DNA from: an uncultured Collinsella sp.
Lineage (GTDB): Bacteria; Actinomycetota; Coriobacteriia; Coriobacteriales; Coriobacteriaceae
NCBI GenBank assembly: GCA_902479095.1
Contig: CABSNL010000031.1
Location: 1-22,590, forward strand
Direction: 5' to 3'
Length of the DNA stretch: 22,590 bases
This document shows, piece after piece, positions 1 through 7,872 of this stretch. Numbering within the stretch: position 1 is the stretch's first letter; every line of letters starts with the position of its first letter. The notes under the pieces were generated by a model, which made no database searches, was not told the DNA's origin, and saw only the letters and a program-made list of their open reading frames with translations. A program made the position numbers and the translations under genes.

Positions 1-888
1 GGTCTCGGGGGCGAGCGCCACGTTCATATCCTCGGTCTTGACGGTGAAGCCGTTGCCCGAGCGCACCAGCTGGGCATCGAAGAAGTTCATCTGCGGCACG
101 CCGATAAAACCGGCGACGAAGATGTTCGCGGGATGGTTGAAGACCTCCTGCGGGGTGGCGATCTGCTGGACGACGCCGTCCTTCATGACCACAATGCGAT
201 CGCCGAGGGTCATGGCCTCGGTCTGGTCGTGGGTGACGTAGATGAACGTGCCCTTGATCTCATGGCGCAGCTTGATGAGCTCGGCACGCATCTGGTTACG
301 CAGCTTGGCGTCCAGGTTGGACAGCGGCTCGTCCATCAGGAAGACCTTAGGATCACGCACGATGGCGCGGCCGATAGCGACACGCTGACGCTGGCCGCCC
401 GAAAGCGCCTTGGGCTTACGGTCGAGGTACTCGGTGATACCCAAGATCTCGGCAGCGGAGCGAACCTTGCGGTCGATCTCGTCCTTGGGGACCTTCTTGA
501 GCTCAAGCGTAAACGCCATGTTCTCGTACACCGTCATGTTGGGGTACAGAGCGTAGCTCTGGAACACCATGGCGATGTCGCGGTCCTTGGGAGCGACGTC
601 GTTGACGCGCTTGCCGTCGATGAACACGTCACCCGAGGTGATGTCCTCCAGGCCAGCAACCATGCGCATCGTCGTGGACTTACCGCAGCCAGACGGGCCA
701 ACGAGGACGACGAACTCCTGGTCGTGAACGGTGAGGTTAAAGTCCTCAACAGCGAGCACGCCATCCTCGGTAACCTTGAGGTTGTGCTTCTTCTCCTCGG
801 TCTTCTTCTTTTTGCCAAAGAAGCCCTTCTTTTTGGACTCGGTGTTGGGATACACCTTCTGAACATGTTTGAGAACGATCTCGGCCAT
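1..888 (-). CDS. Sugar ABC transporter ATP-binding protein (MsmK/UgpC type), 3' end cut by window
   Basis: This is the ATPase of a carbohydrate ABC importer and would energise the two permeases encoded just upstream. The frame is open from the ATG at 888 to base 1 (296 codons seen). Visible motifs are Walker A GPSGCGKST (residues 64-72), the Q-loop segment VFQSYALYPNMT, signature LSGGQRQRVA (about 161-170) and Walker B VFLMDEP followed by SNLDAKLR, then the switch region YVTHDQTEAM. The family is usually about 370 residues, so much of the C-terminal TOBE/OB regulatory region lies outside the window. The start has an upstream GAAAGG SD. Walker A sits about 27 residues later than in typical members because of a lysine-rich insertion after VYPNT (roughly residues 16-43). 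MsmK-type ATPases often serve several importers; whether this one does cannot be seen. Confidence 0.95.
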   Translation of the reverse strand, partial: MAEIVLKHVQKVYPNTESKKKGFFGKKKKTEEKKHNLKVTEDGVLAVEDFNLTVHDQEFVVLVGPSGCGKSTTMRMVAGLEDITSGDVFIDGKRVNDVAPKDRDIAMVFQSYALYPNMTVYENMAFTLELKKVPKDEIDRKVRSAAEILGITEYLDRKPKALSGGQRQRVAIGRAIVRDPKVFLMDEPLSNLDAKLRNQMRAELIKLRHEIKGTFIYVTHDQTEAMTLGDRIVVMKDGVVQQIATPQEVFNHPANIFVAGFIGVPQMNFFDAQLVRSGNGFTVKTEDMNVALAPET

Positions 889-905
889 GTCTTTACCTTT
901 CGATA

Positions 906-931
906 TGCGGCACCATGTTGAGGGCGCCGCA
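906..931 (-). other. Intercistronic hairpin between permease and ATPase genes
   Basis: In the minus-strand transcript TGCGGCGCC pairs with GGTGCCGCA (9 bp with one G-U) around an 8-base loop. No T-tract follows, so it is more likely an mRNA-stability or processing element than a terminator. Confidence 0.45.
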
Positions 932-955
932 GAAACTTGCAAAACAGTTACGGCA

Positions 956-1795
956 TCAGCCCTTGACGGCACCTGCCACCACGCCGTCGATGATGTACTT
1001 CTGGCAAAGGATATACATGACGACGATGGGGATAACGACCATCATGATGCAGGCCATCATGGGGCCGAGCTCGACGTGGCCATAGCCGCCGCGGAAGTAC
1101 TGGATCAAGATAGGAATGGTCTTGTACTTGGTGGAGTCGAGGGTGAGGTAGGGCAGCAGGTAGTCGTTCCAGACCCACATGGTCTCGAGGATGCCGACCG
1201 AAAGATAGGTGGGCTTCATGATGGGGAGGACGATCTTAAAGAACACCTGGACCGGGTTGCAGCCATCAATCATGGCCGCCTCTTCGATCTCGAGCGGGAT
1301 GTTCTTTACAAAGCCGGCGAACATAAAGACCGCCAGGCCCGCGCCAAAGCCAAGGTAGATAAAGCAGATGTTGAACGGCGTGTTGAAGCCGATGCGGTCC
1401 GCCAAATTGGACAGCGTGAACATGAGCATCTGGAAGGGCACGACCATCGAGAACACGAACAGGTAATAGAAGAAGTTCGAAATCTTGCTGTTGACGCGCA
1501 CTACGTACCAAGCGCACATGGAGCAGCACACCAAAATCAGAACGACCGACGTGACCGTGATGATGAGCGAGTACATAAACGCCGAGGCAAAGCCCTGCTC
1601 GTTAAGAGCGTGCACGTAGTTTGCAAGGCCGTTGAACGTCTCAGGCGTAAGCAAATCGAACGCCGTGGTGGTGCTGATTGCAGTTCCCTTTTTAAAGGAA
1701 TTGAGCGCAATCATGAACACGGGGTAGATCCACGCGAGCGACAGAATCGTAAAGAAAATCGAGAGCGCGCGGTTAATAGCCTTATCGCGTTTCAT
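956..1795 (-). CDS. Carbohydrate ABC transporter permease (MalG/MsmG type)
   Basis: This is a 279-residue inner-membrane permease of the binding-protein-dependent (CUT1) sugar importer class. Several hydrophobic segments flank the EAA loop EEAAMIDGCNPVQVFFKIVL (from about residue 171), which docks on the ATPase. Length and layout match MalG-type subunits. The ATG at 1795 overlaps the TAA of the upstream permease by one base (TAATG). A GGAGGT SD lies inside the end of that gene, so the two are probably translationally coupled. The substrate is not given by this subunit; the neighbouring TreR-like regulator and the alpha-glucoside PTS gene suggest an alpha-glucoside, which is inference. Confidence 0.95.
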   Translation of the reverse strand: MKRDKAINRALSIFFTILSLAWIYPVFMIALNSFKKGTAISTTTAFDLLTPETFNGLANYVHALNEQGFASAFMYSLIITVTSVVLILVCCSMCAWYVVRVNSKISNFFYYLFVFSMVVPFQMLMFTLSNLADRIGFNTPFNICFIYLGFGAGLAVFMFAGFVKNIPLEIEEAAMIDGCNPVQVFFKIVLPIMKPTYLSVGILETMWVWNDYLLPYLTLDSTKYKTIPILIQYFRGGYGHVELGPMMACIMMVVIPIVVMYILCQKYIIDGVVAGAVKG

Positions 1796-2649
1796 TACTG
1801 CTGCACCTCCTTGGACCTCGTGGCCTTAAGTTGGATCATGGAGATTGCTACGACCAGGATGCAGAAGATAACCGCCTTGGCCTGACCGATGCCCTGCCAT
1901 GCGATACCGGCACGCGAATAGAACGTGTTGTAGATGTTCAGGGCGAGCATCTCGGTGGAGTGCGCAGGGGCGCCGCCGGTAAGGGCGAGGTTCTGGTCGA
2001 ACAGCTTAAAGCCGTTGGTGATGGACAGGAACAGGCAGATGGTGATCGTCGGCATCAGATTGGGGATCTTAACCTTCCAAAACGTCTGCCATGCCGTGGC
2101 GCCGTCGACCTTGGCGGCCTCGATGTAGTCGGACGGAATGGACTGCAGACCAGCGATGTAGATGATCATCATGTAGCCGACCTGCTGCCACAGGGTCAGG
2201 ATGATAAGGCCCCAGAAGCCAGCAGCAGAGTTAAGGGCGATAAGGTCGGCGCCGATGTTGGAGAGCAGGCAGTTGATCAGAATCTGCCAAATGTAGCCCA
2301 GCACGATGCCGCCGATCAGGTTCGGCATAAAGAAGATCGTACGGAAGATGTTGGTGCCCTTGAGTGCCTTGCGGGTGAGCGCCTGCGCGATGGCGAGGGC
2401 GATCACGTTGATGAGCACCGTCGACAGGAAGGCAAACGCCACCGTAAAGAAGAACGACGTGGCAAACTGCGGATCGGACAGCGCGCGTACGTAGTTCTCG
2501 ATACCGACAAAGTGCGCGTTACTAATGATAATAAACTGGCAGAACGAGAGATAGAAGCCCTGGATAAAAGGGATCACGAACCCGATCATAAACGCCAGAC
2601 ACGTGGGCAGCATAAAGAGCGGCCACCAGCGCTTGAGTGCTTTGCCCAT
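1795..2649 (-). CDS. Carbohydrate ABC transporter permease (MalF/MsmF type)
   Basis: This 284-residue integral membrane protein is the partner of the downstream MalG-type permease. It has about six hydrophobic segments and the EAA loop EAAKVDGATAWQTFWKVKIP (from about residue 176). It begins at the ATG at 2649, preceded by a GAAAGGA SD. It lacks the long periplasmic loop of E. coli MalF, as expected for MsmF-type subunits of Gram-positives. It follows the binding-protein gene after an 87-base gap containing a 13-bp GC-rich hairpin, and overlaps the next permease by one base. Together with the SBP, MalG-type permease and ATPase it forms one importer operon. Confidence 0.95.
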   Translation of the reverse strand: MGKALKRWWPLFMLPTCLAFMIGFVIPFIQGFYLSFCQFIIISNAHFVGIENYVRALSDPQFATSFFFTVAFAFLSTVLINVIALAIAQALTRKALKGTNIFRTIFFMPNLIGGIVLGYIWQILINCLLSNIGADLIALNSAAGFWGLIILTLWQQVGYMMIIYIAGLQSIPSDYIEAAKVDGATAWQTFWKVKIPNLMPTITICLFLSITNGFKLFDQNLALTGGAPAHSTEMLALNIYNTFYSRAGIAWQGIGQAKAVIFCILVVAISMIQLKATRSKEVQQ

Positions 2650-2669
2650 AAAAGGGTCCTTTCAATATG

Positions 2670-2705
2670 CAGGGGGCGGGCAAACCAACGTCTGCCCGCC
2701 CCCTG
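2670..2705 (-). other. 13-bp intercistronic hairpin downstream of the binding-protein gene
   Basis: CAGGGGGCGGGCA (2670-2682) and TGCCCGCCCCCTG (2693-2705) form a perfect 13-bp stem with a 10-base loop between the SBP stop and the first permease. There is no T-run, so read-through is expected. Comparable elements after binding-protein genes protect the upstream mRNA and raise SBP output over the permeases. That role is inferred here. Confidence 0.7.
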
Positions 2706-2736
2706 TCGCTAATCAGATAGCTTGGGCAGCAACTGC

Positions 2737-4053
2737 TTACTCGGAAGCGGCCTTCTCGGTCTTCCAGCCATCGACGAAGGCGTTCTTGACGCCGTCCCAC
2801 TTGCTGTTATCGGCAGCGTAGGCAATCAGAGCCTGCTTGAGGTTCTTCTTCCACTCCTCGGAGGGAATGTAGACGAAGTCCCAAGCGACGGTCTTCTTGC
2901 CGTCCTTGGCCATGGCAACGGCCTGCTGCGAGAAGACGTTGGTGGTCTCCTTGGCGCTCTTGAACGGAGCGGTCAGACCCATCTTGTCGGCGATGATGCT
3001 GGTCGGGGTGTCAGCGGTGACGCACCAATACATGAAGTCCTCGGTGGCCTTCTGGGCATCCTCGGAAGCCTGGGAACTGACGCACCAGTAGTTCTCGCCG
3101 CCGGAGCACAGGCCCTGGTTCTCCTCGCCGTCAACACCGATGTAGATGGGCATCATGCCAATCTGATCGTCGGTCATGCCGGCCTTGACGAGGTCAGAGT
3201 AGGCCCAAGAGCCGTTCTGGTAGAAGACGGCCTTGCCGGTTGCGAACTCGTTGGTGGCGTCGTCGCCGGTCTTGGAAGCAAGCTGCGAAGGATCGCAGGT
3301 GGAGTCGGTGATGTACAGGTCGAAGATCTGCTTGTAGTTGTCGAGGAACTCACCCTTGATCTCGTCGTCCTCCTGGTTGTGCTCCTTCTCAAACTCGTAG
3401 TAGAGCGGCATGTTGGCAAGGTGGGTGGTGTAGCGCCAGCTGGAGGAGTCGTCCATGCCGGCGGAAGTGAAGGCACCCTCGACACCAAGCTCGTCCTTGC
3501 GGGCCTGGATGTCGTCGGCACAAGCCTTCAGCTTGTCGAAGGAGTTGATGTCCTCGGCCTTGTAGCCAGCCTTCTCGAGCAGCTGCTTGTTGTAGATGAT
3601 GCCGAAGCTCTCCTGGACCCAGTCGATGCACACATCCTTGCCGTCGGACTGCAGAGCCAGGGAGTCGTCAATGAGCTCACCGCGGAGCTTGGTATCGGAC
3701 AGGTCGGCGCAGTAATCCTTCCAGTTCTTAAGACCGGTGGGGCCGTTGACCTGGAACAGGGTCGGAGCGGAGCTCTTGGACATCTCGGACTTAAGCTTCT
3801 CCTCGTAGGTGTTGGAAGCGGCGGTCACGATCTTGACCTCGACGCCCTTCTCCTTCTTATAGGCCTTGGCGATCTCCTTCCACTCCTTGTCGACCTCGGG
3901 CTTGAATTGGAGGAAGTAGACCTCGGCAGCGTCACCAGAAGCAGAGGAGCCGGAGCCGGCAGAACCACCGCAACCCACGAGGCCCAGACCAAGAACTGCA
4001 GCCGCGGAACCAGCAAAGCCCAGGAACTGCCTTCTGCTCATTTCGTTCTTCAT
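2737..4053 (-). CDS. Sugar ABC transporter substrate-binding lipoprotein
   Basis: This is an extracytoplasmic sugar-binding protein of 438 residues (SBP family 1), first gene of the importer operon. The N-terminus carries a twin-arginine signal, SRRQFLG (RR at residues 7-8), a hydrophobic core and a lipobox LVGC with Cys28 as the predicted lipidated residue. A short Gly/Ser linker follows, then the binding domain starting at EVYFLQFKPE. I chose the ATG at 4053 because AAAGGGTGG lies just upstream; the longer in-frame ATG at 4071 would place that SD inside the coding region. The coexistence of Tat and lipobox motifs implies export in folded form and then membrane anchoring. The substrate is not determinable from sequence alone. 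Confidence 0.94.
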   Translation of the reverse strand: MKNEMSRRQFLGFAGSAAAVLGLGLVGCGGSAGSGSSASGDAAEVYFLQFKPEVDKEWKEIAKAYKKEKGVEVKIVTAASNTYEEKLKSEMSKSSAPTLFQVNGPTGLKNWKDYCADLSDTKLRGELIDDSLALQSDGKDVCIDWVQESFGIIYNKQLLEKAGYKAEDINSFDKLKACADDIQARKDELGVEGAFTSAGMDDSSSWRYTTHLANMPLYYEFEKEHNQEDDEIKGEFLDNYKQIFDLYITDSTCDPSQLASKTGDDATNEFATGKAVFYQNGSWAYSDLVKAGMTDDQIGMMPIYIGVDGEENQGLCSGGENYWCVSSQASEDAQKATEDFMYWCVTADTPTSIIADKMGLTAPFKSAKETTNVFSQQAVAMAKDGKKTVAWDFVYIPSEEWKKNLKQALIAYAADNSKWDGVKNAFVDGWKTEKAASE

Positions 4054-4161
4054 TACAATCCACCCTTTCACACCGTGGCGGCACCCTTTGCCGCCGCCTT
4101 CGGAGATTGGCTCGGGGACTTTGCCCCTTTTGCTGATTTGAACGATACGCTATTTGGCTAG

Positions 4162-4173
4162 TTGTTTGAACAA
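4162..4173. promoter_or_regulatory. Operator-like dyad, TreR-type (upstream of ABC operon, proximal)
   Basis: TTGTTTGAACAA is a dyad (TTGTT..AACAA) about 110 bases upstream of the SBP start. It matches TTGTATAAACAA at 4237-4248 and the TTGTTTAAAC boxes at 5134 and 5256. It is a likely target of the adjacent GntR/UTRA repressor. Confidence 0.55.
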
Positions 4174-4236
4174 GTATTACTAGAGCGGTAGAAAAACTTC
4201 GGTGAACGGTAATTTCAACTTGATACTTGACAAGTT

Positions 4237-4248
4237 TTGTATAAACAA
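4237..4248. promoter_or_regulatory. Operator-like dyad, TreR-type (upstream of ABC operon, distal)
   Basis: TTGTATAAACAA resembles the TTGTATATACAA operator that I recall for Bacillus TreR. Its centre lies 75 bases from the proximal box, so two dimers could loop. Another dyad, ACTTGACAAGT, lies beside it at 4225-4235. No clear -35/-10 pair could be fixed in this AT-rich stretch. Confidence 0.55.
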
Positions 4249-4267
4249 TTATTTGTTATCTAATGCA

Positions 4268-4320
4268 GAGAAAACGCCCGGTCAAGCCGATGTACCGTCG
4301 GTTTGACCGGGCGTTTTCTC
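4268..4320 (-). terminator. Rho-independent terminator of the GntR gene (probably bidirectional)
   Basis: GAGAAAACGCCCGGTCAA (4268-4285) pairs with TTGACCGGGCGTTTTCTC (4303-4320), an 18-bp perfect stem. It sits 40 bases past the repressor stop. The AAAA/TTTT runs inside the stem allow use on either strand. Confidence 0.8.
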
Positions 4321-4359
4321 TTTGAGGCCATGAGTCTCGTCAGGCTGCGAGCTAGCCGG

Positions 4360-5079
4360 CTATCGCTTGGAATTGACGCGGTAATGGAAGATCTCGGGGT
4401 GTGTGCGAGTGTGCGTCACCTCAAACAAGATGCCATCCGAGGTGTACGACTGACTCTCCATGACGGCAACGCAGTTGTATTTGCCGAGGTCAAGATAGCT
4501 GCAGTCCTCATCGTTGGCGAGCTCGACACTCACCGTACGACGGCTCGCCATCACTTTGACACCGCGCTTGTGCTCCAGATAGCCGTAAATAGAATCTGCC
4601 GCGATCTCGGGAGTCAGGCCCTTGGCGATCGACGCCAATAAATAGCCATGGTCCACTTGGCGCGCGTTGCCGTTGAGGCTTCGGACACGCACTACGCGAA
4701 TCAACTCCTCGCCCACCTTAAAGCCCAGGTGACGAGAGAGTTGCTCGGTGCAAACCAGATGTTCGAAAGACTTAACGTCCGTCGATGCAACGGCATTGTT
4801 GCGCTTTGCAAACTCGCCAAACGACTCAACCTCTTCGAGTGCGCCCAACATGTCGGTTTCGCCCTTAAGCCAAATAACGCGCACGCCCTTGCCGTGTATG
4901 GGCTGCACAAACATCCCGTCGGCCAGCATACCCAAGGCGCGACGGACGGTATTGCGAGTGCATCCGAACTCCGCGGTCAGTTCGGCTTCGGTTGGCAGCA
5001 TCTCCTGAAACGCATAGGTCCCATTAATGATGCGCGAGCGTATTTCTCGGTAGATTCCTTCGTATATCGCTTTTGGCAT
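4360..5079 (-). CDS. GntR family (HutC/UTRA) transcriptional regulator, TreR-like
   Basis: This 239-residue repressor has an N-terminal GntR winged helix, with LPTEAELTAEFGCTRNTVRR (about 28-47) as the recognition core and IHGKGVRVI as the wing. A C-terminal UTRA effector domain (about 90-235) contains DSIYGYLE and EDCSYLDL, which resemble trehalose-repressor sequences as I recall them. UTRA domains typically bind phosphosugars or glycosides. The start at 5079 has GAGGTG upstream. The gene diverges from the PTS-HAD gene and precedes the ABC operon, and related TTGTWTRAAC boxes stand before all three. It is therefore a plausible autoregulated, substrate-induced repressor of both uptake routes. 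Naming it treR would go beyond the evidence, since no trehalose-6-phosphate hydrolase is in view. Confidence 0.93.
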   Translation of the reverse strand: MPKAIYEGIYREIRSRIINGTYAFQEMLPTEAELTAEFGCTRNTVRRALGMLADGMFVQPIHGKGVRVIWLKGETDMLGALEEVESFGEFAKRNNAVASTDVKSFEHLVCTEQLSRHLGFKVGEELIRVVRVRSLNGNARQVDHGYLLASIAKGLTPEIAADSIYGYLEHKRGVKVMASRRTVSVELANDEDCSYLDLGKYNCVAVMESQSYTSDGILFEVTHTRTHPEIFHYRVNSKR

Positions 5080-5133
5080 TGTTTCACCTCTACATTATTC
5101 ATTTCCGGCTAGGCACGATAGCATTTCTTAAAG

Positions 5134-5143
5134 TTGTTTAAAC
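5134..5143. promoter_or_regulatory. TTGTTTAAAC operator-like box, regulator side
   Basis: TTGTTTAAAC lies 55-64 bases upstream of the GntR start. The same 10-mer recurs at 5256-5265. Its core GTTTAAAC is a perfect palindrome. Its position fits autorepression of the regulator gene. Confidence 0.5.
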
Positions 5144-5242
5144 CGAATATCGGTAAAGCGACAGGATTTAACCGTTGACGGTTTCTGTCATGCCCAAATC
5201 GGTTTCGCTCAAAACTGCCGGTACGACAATCGTCTGGTCCTC

Positions 5243-5265
5243 TACAATGAATCCATTGTTTAAAC
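5243..5265 (+). promoter_or_regulatory. PTS gene -10 element with operator box at the transcription start
   Basis: A -10-like TACAAT (5243-5248) is followed by TTGTTTAAAC at 5256-5265, where the transcription start would fall. No good -35 is visible at 17-18 bases. A bound repressor here would block initiation of the PTS-HAD transcript. Confidence 0.45.
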
Positions 5266-5308
5266 GTTTCCCCACGCGCAACGCGCCTCGATATTCGGAA
5301 GGCAGAAC

Positions 5309-7759
5309 ATGCTGCAAAAAATCCAACGCTTTGGCGGGGCAATGTTCGCGCCCGCCATGCTGTTTTCTATATCAGGCCTCATGGTCGGCGTCTCCGCTCT
5401 CGCAACGACTGCGGACATCGTCGGCGATCTCGCCGTATACGGAACCCCTTGGTACGTTTTCTGGGCTATCATCCAGCGCGGCTCGTGGACGGTCTTTAAA
5501 CGCCTCCCGCTCCTTTTTGCCGTAGCGCTGCCCATCGGTCTTGCCCAAAAACAACCGGCTCGTTGCTGCCTCGAGGCTCTCGTCGCCTATTTTGCCTACT
5601 GCTTCTTTTTGAGCGAGATCATTAAGCTGAGCGGAGACAACCTTGGACTTGAGTACCCGTCATCTTTGACCTCCGCCAGCGGTATCACCGTCATCGACGG
5701 CATCAAGACGCTCGACACCGGCATTATCGGCCCGCTGGCGGTATCGGCAACCGTCGTCGCCATCCATGACCGCTTCTACGATGCCAAGGTTCCCGATTGG
5801 CTCGGCACCTTCTCGGGCTCCTCGCTGGTCTACCTCATCAGCTTTTTTGCCGTGTTTGCCCTTGCCGCTATCTCGGCCGCCATCGTGCCCTACGTATACG
5901 ATGTAACTGATACGCTGCGTCACGCGCTTGCGGGCATTGGTCCCTTTGGCGTAGGCATCTTTGTCTTTTTAGAACGAGCACTCGAGCCCTTTGGCCTGCA
6001 CCACCTGCTCTACATGCCGATCTACTACGACAACCTGGTCATTAACGACGGCATCTACGCCACGTGGAGCAGTTTGCTCCCCATCCTCTCCCATAGCACG
6101 CGCCCCCTTAATGAACTTGCGCCGTGGGCCGGTTTTACCGCCACCGGCTGGGTCAAGCTCTTTGGCCTTCCTGCCATCGCAGCTGCGTTCTACTCCACCG
6201 CAAAACCCGAGCGCCGCGCCGGCCTCAGGGTCATCCTTGCTCCCGCCATCATCGCCTCGGTGGTTTGCGGCGTTACCGAGCCACTCGAGTTTCTCTTTAT
6301 GTTCACCCACCCCGGGCTCTTTTTGCTCTACGCCGTCTTATCGTCTTGCCTTGCCACAACCATGAATCTCTTTGGCATCGTCGGCATCTTCTCGGGCGGC
6401 CTCATGGAGATGGCAGCCTTCAACTTTATTCCGCTCATGCGCACGCATGCCGGTGCCTATCTTTTGGCGCTCGGTATCGGCCTTGCCTTTAGCCTCATCT
6501 TTTTTGTTAGTTTTCGAGCACTCATCTTGGTCTATGACCTTAAGACACCGGGCCGCGAGGATCATGTCGCCAATCGCGCGGCAATCGATTGTTTAACGGG
6601 AAGCGACTTTGCCAAAGAGCAATCCCCCAATGACGAGGTCGATAGTCGATCCGATCAAGATCACGTCCTCGCTGAGCGGGTAATTCAGCTTTTAGGTGGC
6701 GTTGGCAATATCGTGGGCGCAACCAACTGCGCCACGCGCCTGCGCGTCGAGGTCGCAGACCCTTCCATCGTTGCAGATAACGCGTCGTTTGTCGCGGTGG
6801 GCGCCAAGGGCCTCATCATTACGGGCAAGACCGCCCAGGTGGTCATCGGCATCTCCGTTCCCCGCGTTAAAGAGCATTTTGACCAGATCATGGGCCTCGA
6901 GCCGGAATTTGTGCCCACCACCTCGGCCTCCCCTGCCGCCATCGCAGCCCATAAGCGCGGCGATATTTGCTTCTTCGATATCGACGGAACGCTCGCCTTG
7001 CAAGACCCCAGGCTCGCCCAAGACCTTCCCGAAGACGAGCGGGACCTCTCCCCCTATCCCAGCGAGGCGGTTTCGCAGGCAATCCGCGAGTTTGTCGCCA
7101 ACGGCAACATGGCCTTTATCTGCACGGGACGTACCCTCAGCTGCATCCACCCCAAACTTCTTGAGCTGCCTTGGACCGGCATCGTCTGTCTTGCGGGCGG
7201 TTACGCCGAGATCAACGGACACGCAATTCGCGATCTGTCGATGACGCCCAGTATGCTGCAGCGTCTTGCCCCCTACCTTGAGCAATCGGGCGAGGTCATC
7301 CGCTTTGAGGGCCTCAACGGCGTCGTGCGCATGAGTGCCGATGCGCCCGATGCTCCCGGATACGCGCGCACCCTGGGCGACGCAGTCACGCAGCTGCAAC
7401 ATTACAGTGTCTACAAGATCTTGATGTCTACATCGCTCGCCAACCACATCGCTCAAGATAAGGCACTTGAGCCGCTGCTGTGCTTTAACGAGCTCGAACT
7501 CGAGGTAACCGAAATCTCGCCCCGCGAATGCACGAAGCGCGGGGGCATCCAGTCTGTACTCGACGCCCTCGACCCCCACCACGGAACCGTATACGGCATT
7601 GGCGACGCCAGCAATGACGTCTCGCTGATGAACGCCGTCGATGTCGGTATCGCCATGGGCAATGCGCCGGACTATCTCAAGGATAAGGCCGATTACGTGA
7701 CCGACACCGTCGATCACGACGGTGTCGTTGCGGCGCTCGAGCATTTTGGGCTGATTTAG
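5309..7759 (+). CDS. Fusion of alpha-glucoside-type PTS EIICB with a Cof-type HAD phosphatase domain
   Basis: This is an 816-residue membrane protein. Residues 1-417 are a PTS EIIC domain of the MalP/GlvC (alpha-glucoside) type. They start with MLQKIQRFGGAMFAPAMLF, contain IKTLDTGIIG and LEPFGLHH (His231, His232) and end in TPGRE (413-417). Residues about 450-530 are EIIB, with the phospho-acceptor Cys474 in TNCATRLRV. Residues about 549-816 are a HAD/Cof domain with FFDIDGT (nucleophile Asp557, acid/base Asp559), CTGRT, a Lys motif near ECTKRGG and GDASND (Asp766, Asp770). All catalytic residues look intact. The EIICB would import and phosphorylate a disaccharide such as maltose or trehalose. 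The attached HAD domain could then dephosphorylate it or a product. No EIIA is fused, so one must act in trans. GGAAGG precedes the ATG by 7 bases. It diverges from the UTRA regulator. Confidence 0.93.
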   Translation: MLQKIQRFGGAMFAPAMLFSISGLMVGVSALATTADIVGDLAVYGTPWYVFWAIIQRGSWTVFKRLPLLFAVALPIGLAQKQPARCCLEALVAYFAYCFFLSEIIKLSGDNLGLEYPSSLTSASGITVIDGIKTLDTGIIGPLAVSATVVAIHDRFYDAKVPDWLGTFSGSSLVYLISFFAVFALAAISAAIVPYVYDVTDTLRHALAGIGPFGVGIFVFLERALEPFGLHHLLYMPIYYDNLVINDGIYATWSSLLPILSHSTRPLNELAPWAGFTATGWVKLFGLPAIAAAFYSTAKPERRAGLRVILAPAIIASVVCGVTEPLEFLFMFTHPGLFLLYAVLSSCLATTMNLFGIVGIFSGGLMEMAAFNFIPLMRTHAGAYLLALGIGLAFSLIFFVSFRALILVYDLKTPGREDHVANRAAIDCLTGSDFAKEQSPNDEVDSRSDQDHVLAERVIQLLGGVGNIVGATNCATRLRVEVADPSIVADNASFVAVGAKGLIITGKTAQVVIGISVPRVKEHFDQIMGLEPEFVPTTSASPAAIAAHKRGDICFFDIDGTLALQDPRLAQDLPEDERDLSPYPSEAVSQAIREFVANGNMAFICTGRTLSCIHPKLLELPWTGIVCLAGGYAEINGHAIRDLSMTPSMLQRLAPYLEQSGEVIRFEGLNGVVRMSADAPDAPGYARTLGDAVTQLQHYSVYKILMSTSLANHIAQDKALEPLLCFNELELEVTEISPRECTKRGGIQSVLDALDPHHGTVYGIGDASNDVSLMNAVDVGIAMGNAPDYLKDKADYVTDTVDHDGVVAALEHFGLI

Positions 7760-7872
7760 GCGCGCTCCATCAAACGCACGCCCGTTGTCCCAAATCGCCA
7801 AAACTGCCGCGCCAAACGCCTTAATGTGGCAATATGTTGTCTGCATATTGCATCAACGCAACCTCAGAAAGA

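Noticed and set aside
2722..4161. Plus-strand open frame of 479 codons
   Set aside because: Antisense to the substrate-binding protein gene, which has a clear signal, lipobox and SD. The Leu/Val/Gly-rich translation is a shadow.
6692..7846. Minus-strand open frame of 384 codons opposite the HAD domain
   Set aside because: The plus-strand frame encodes intact EIIB and HAD motifs; the opposite frame shows no domain.
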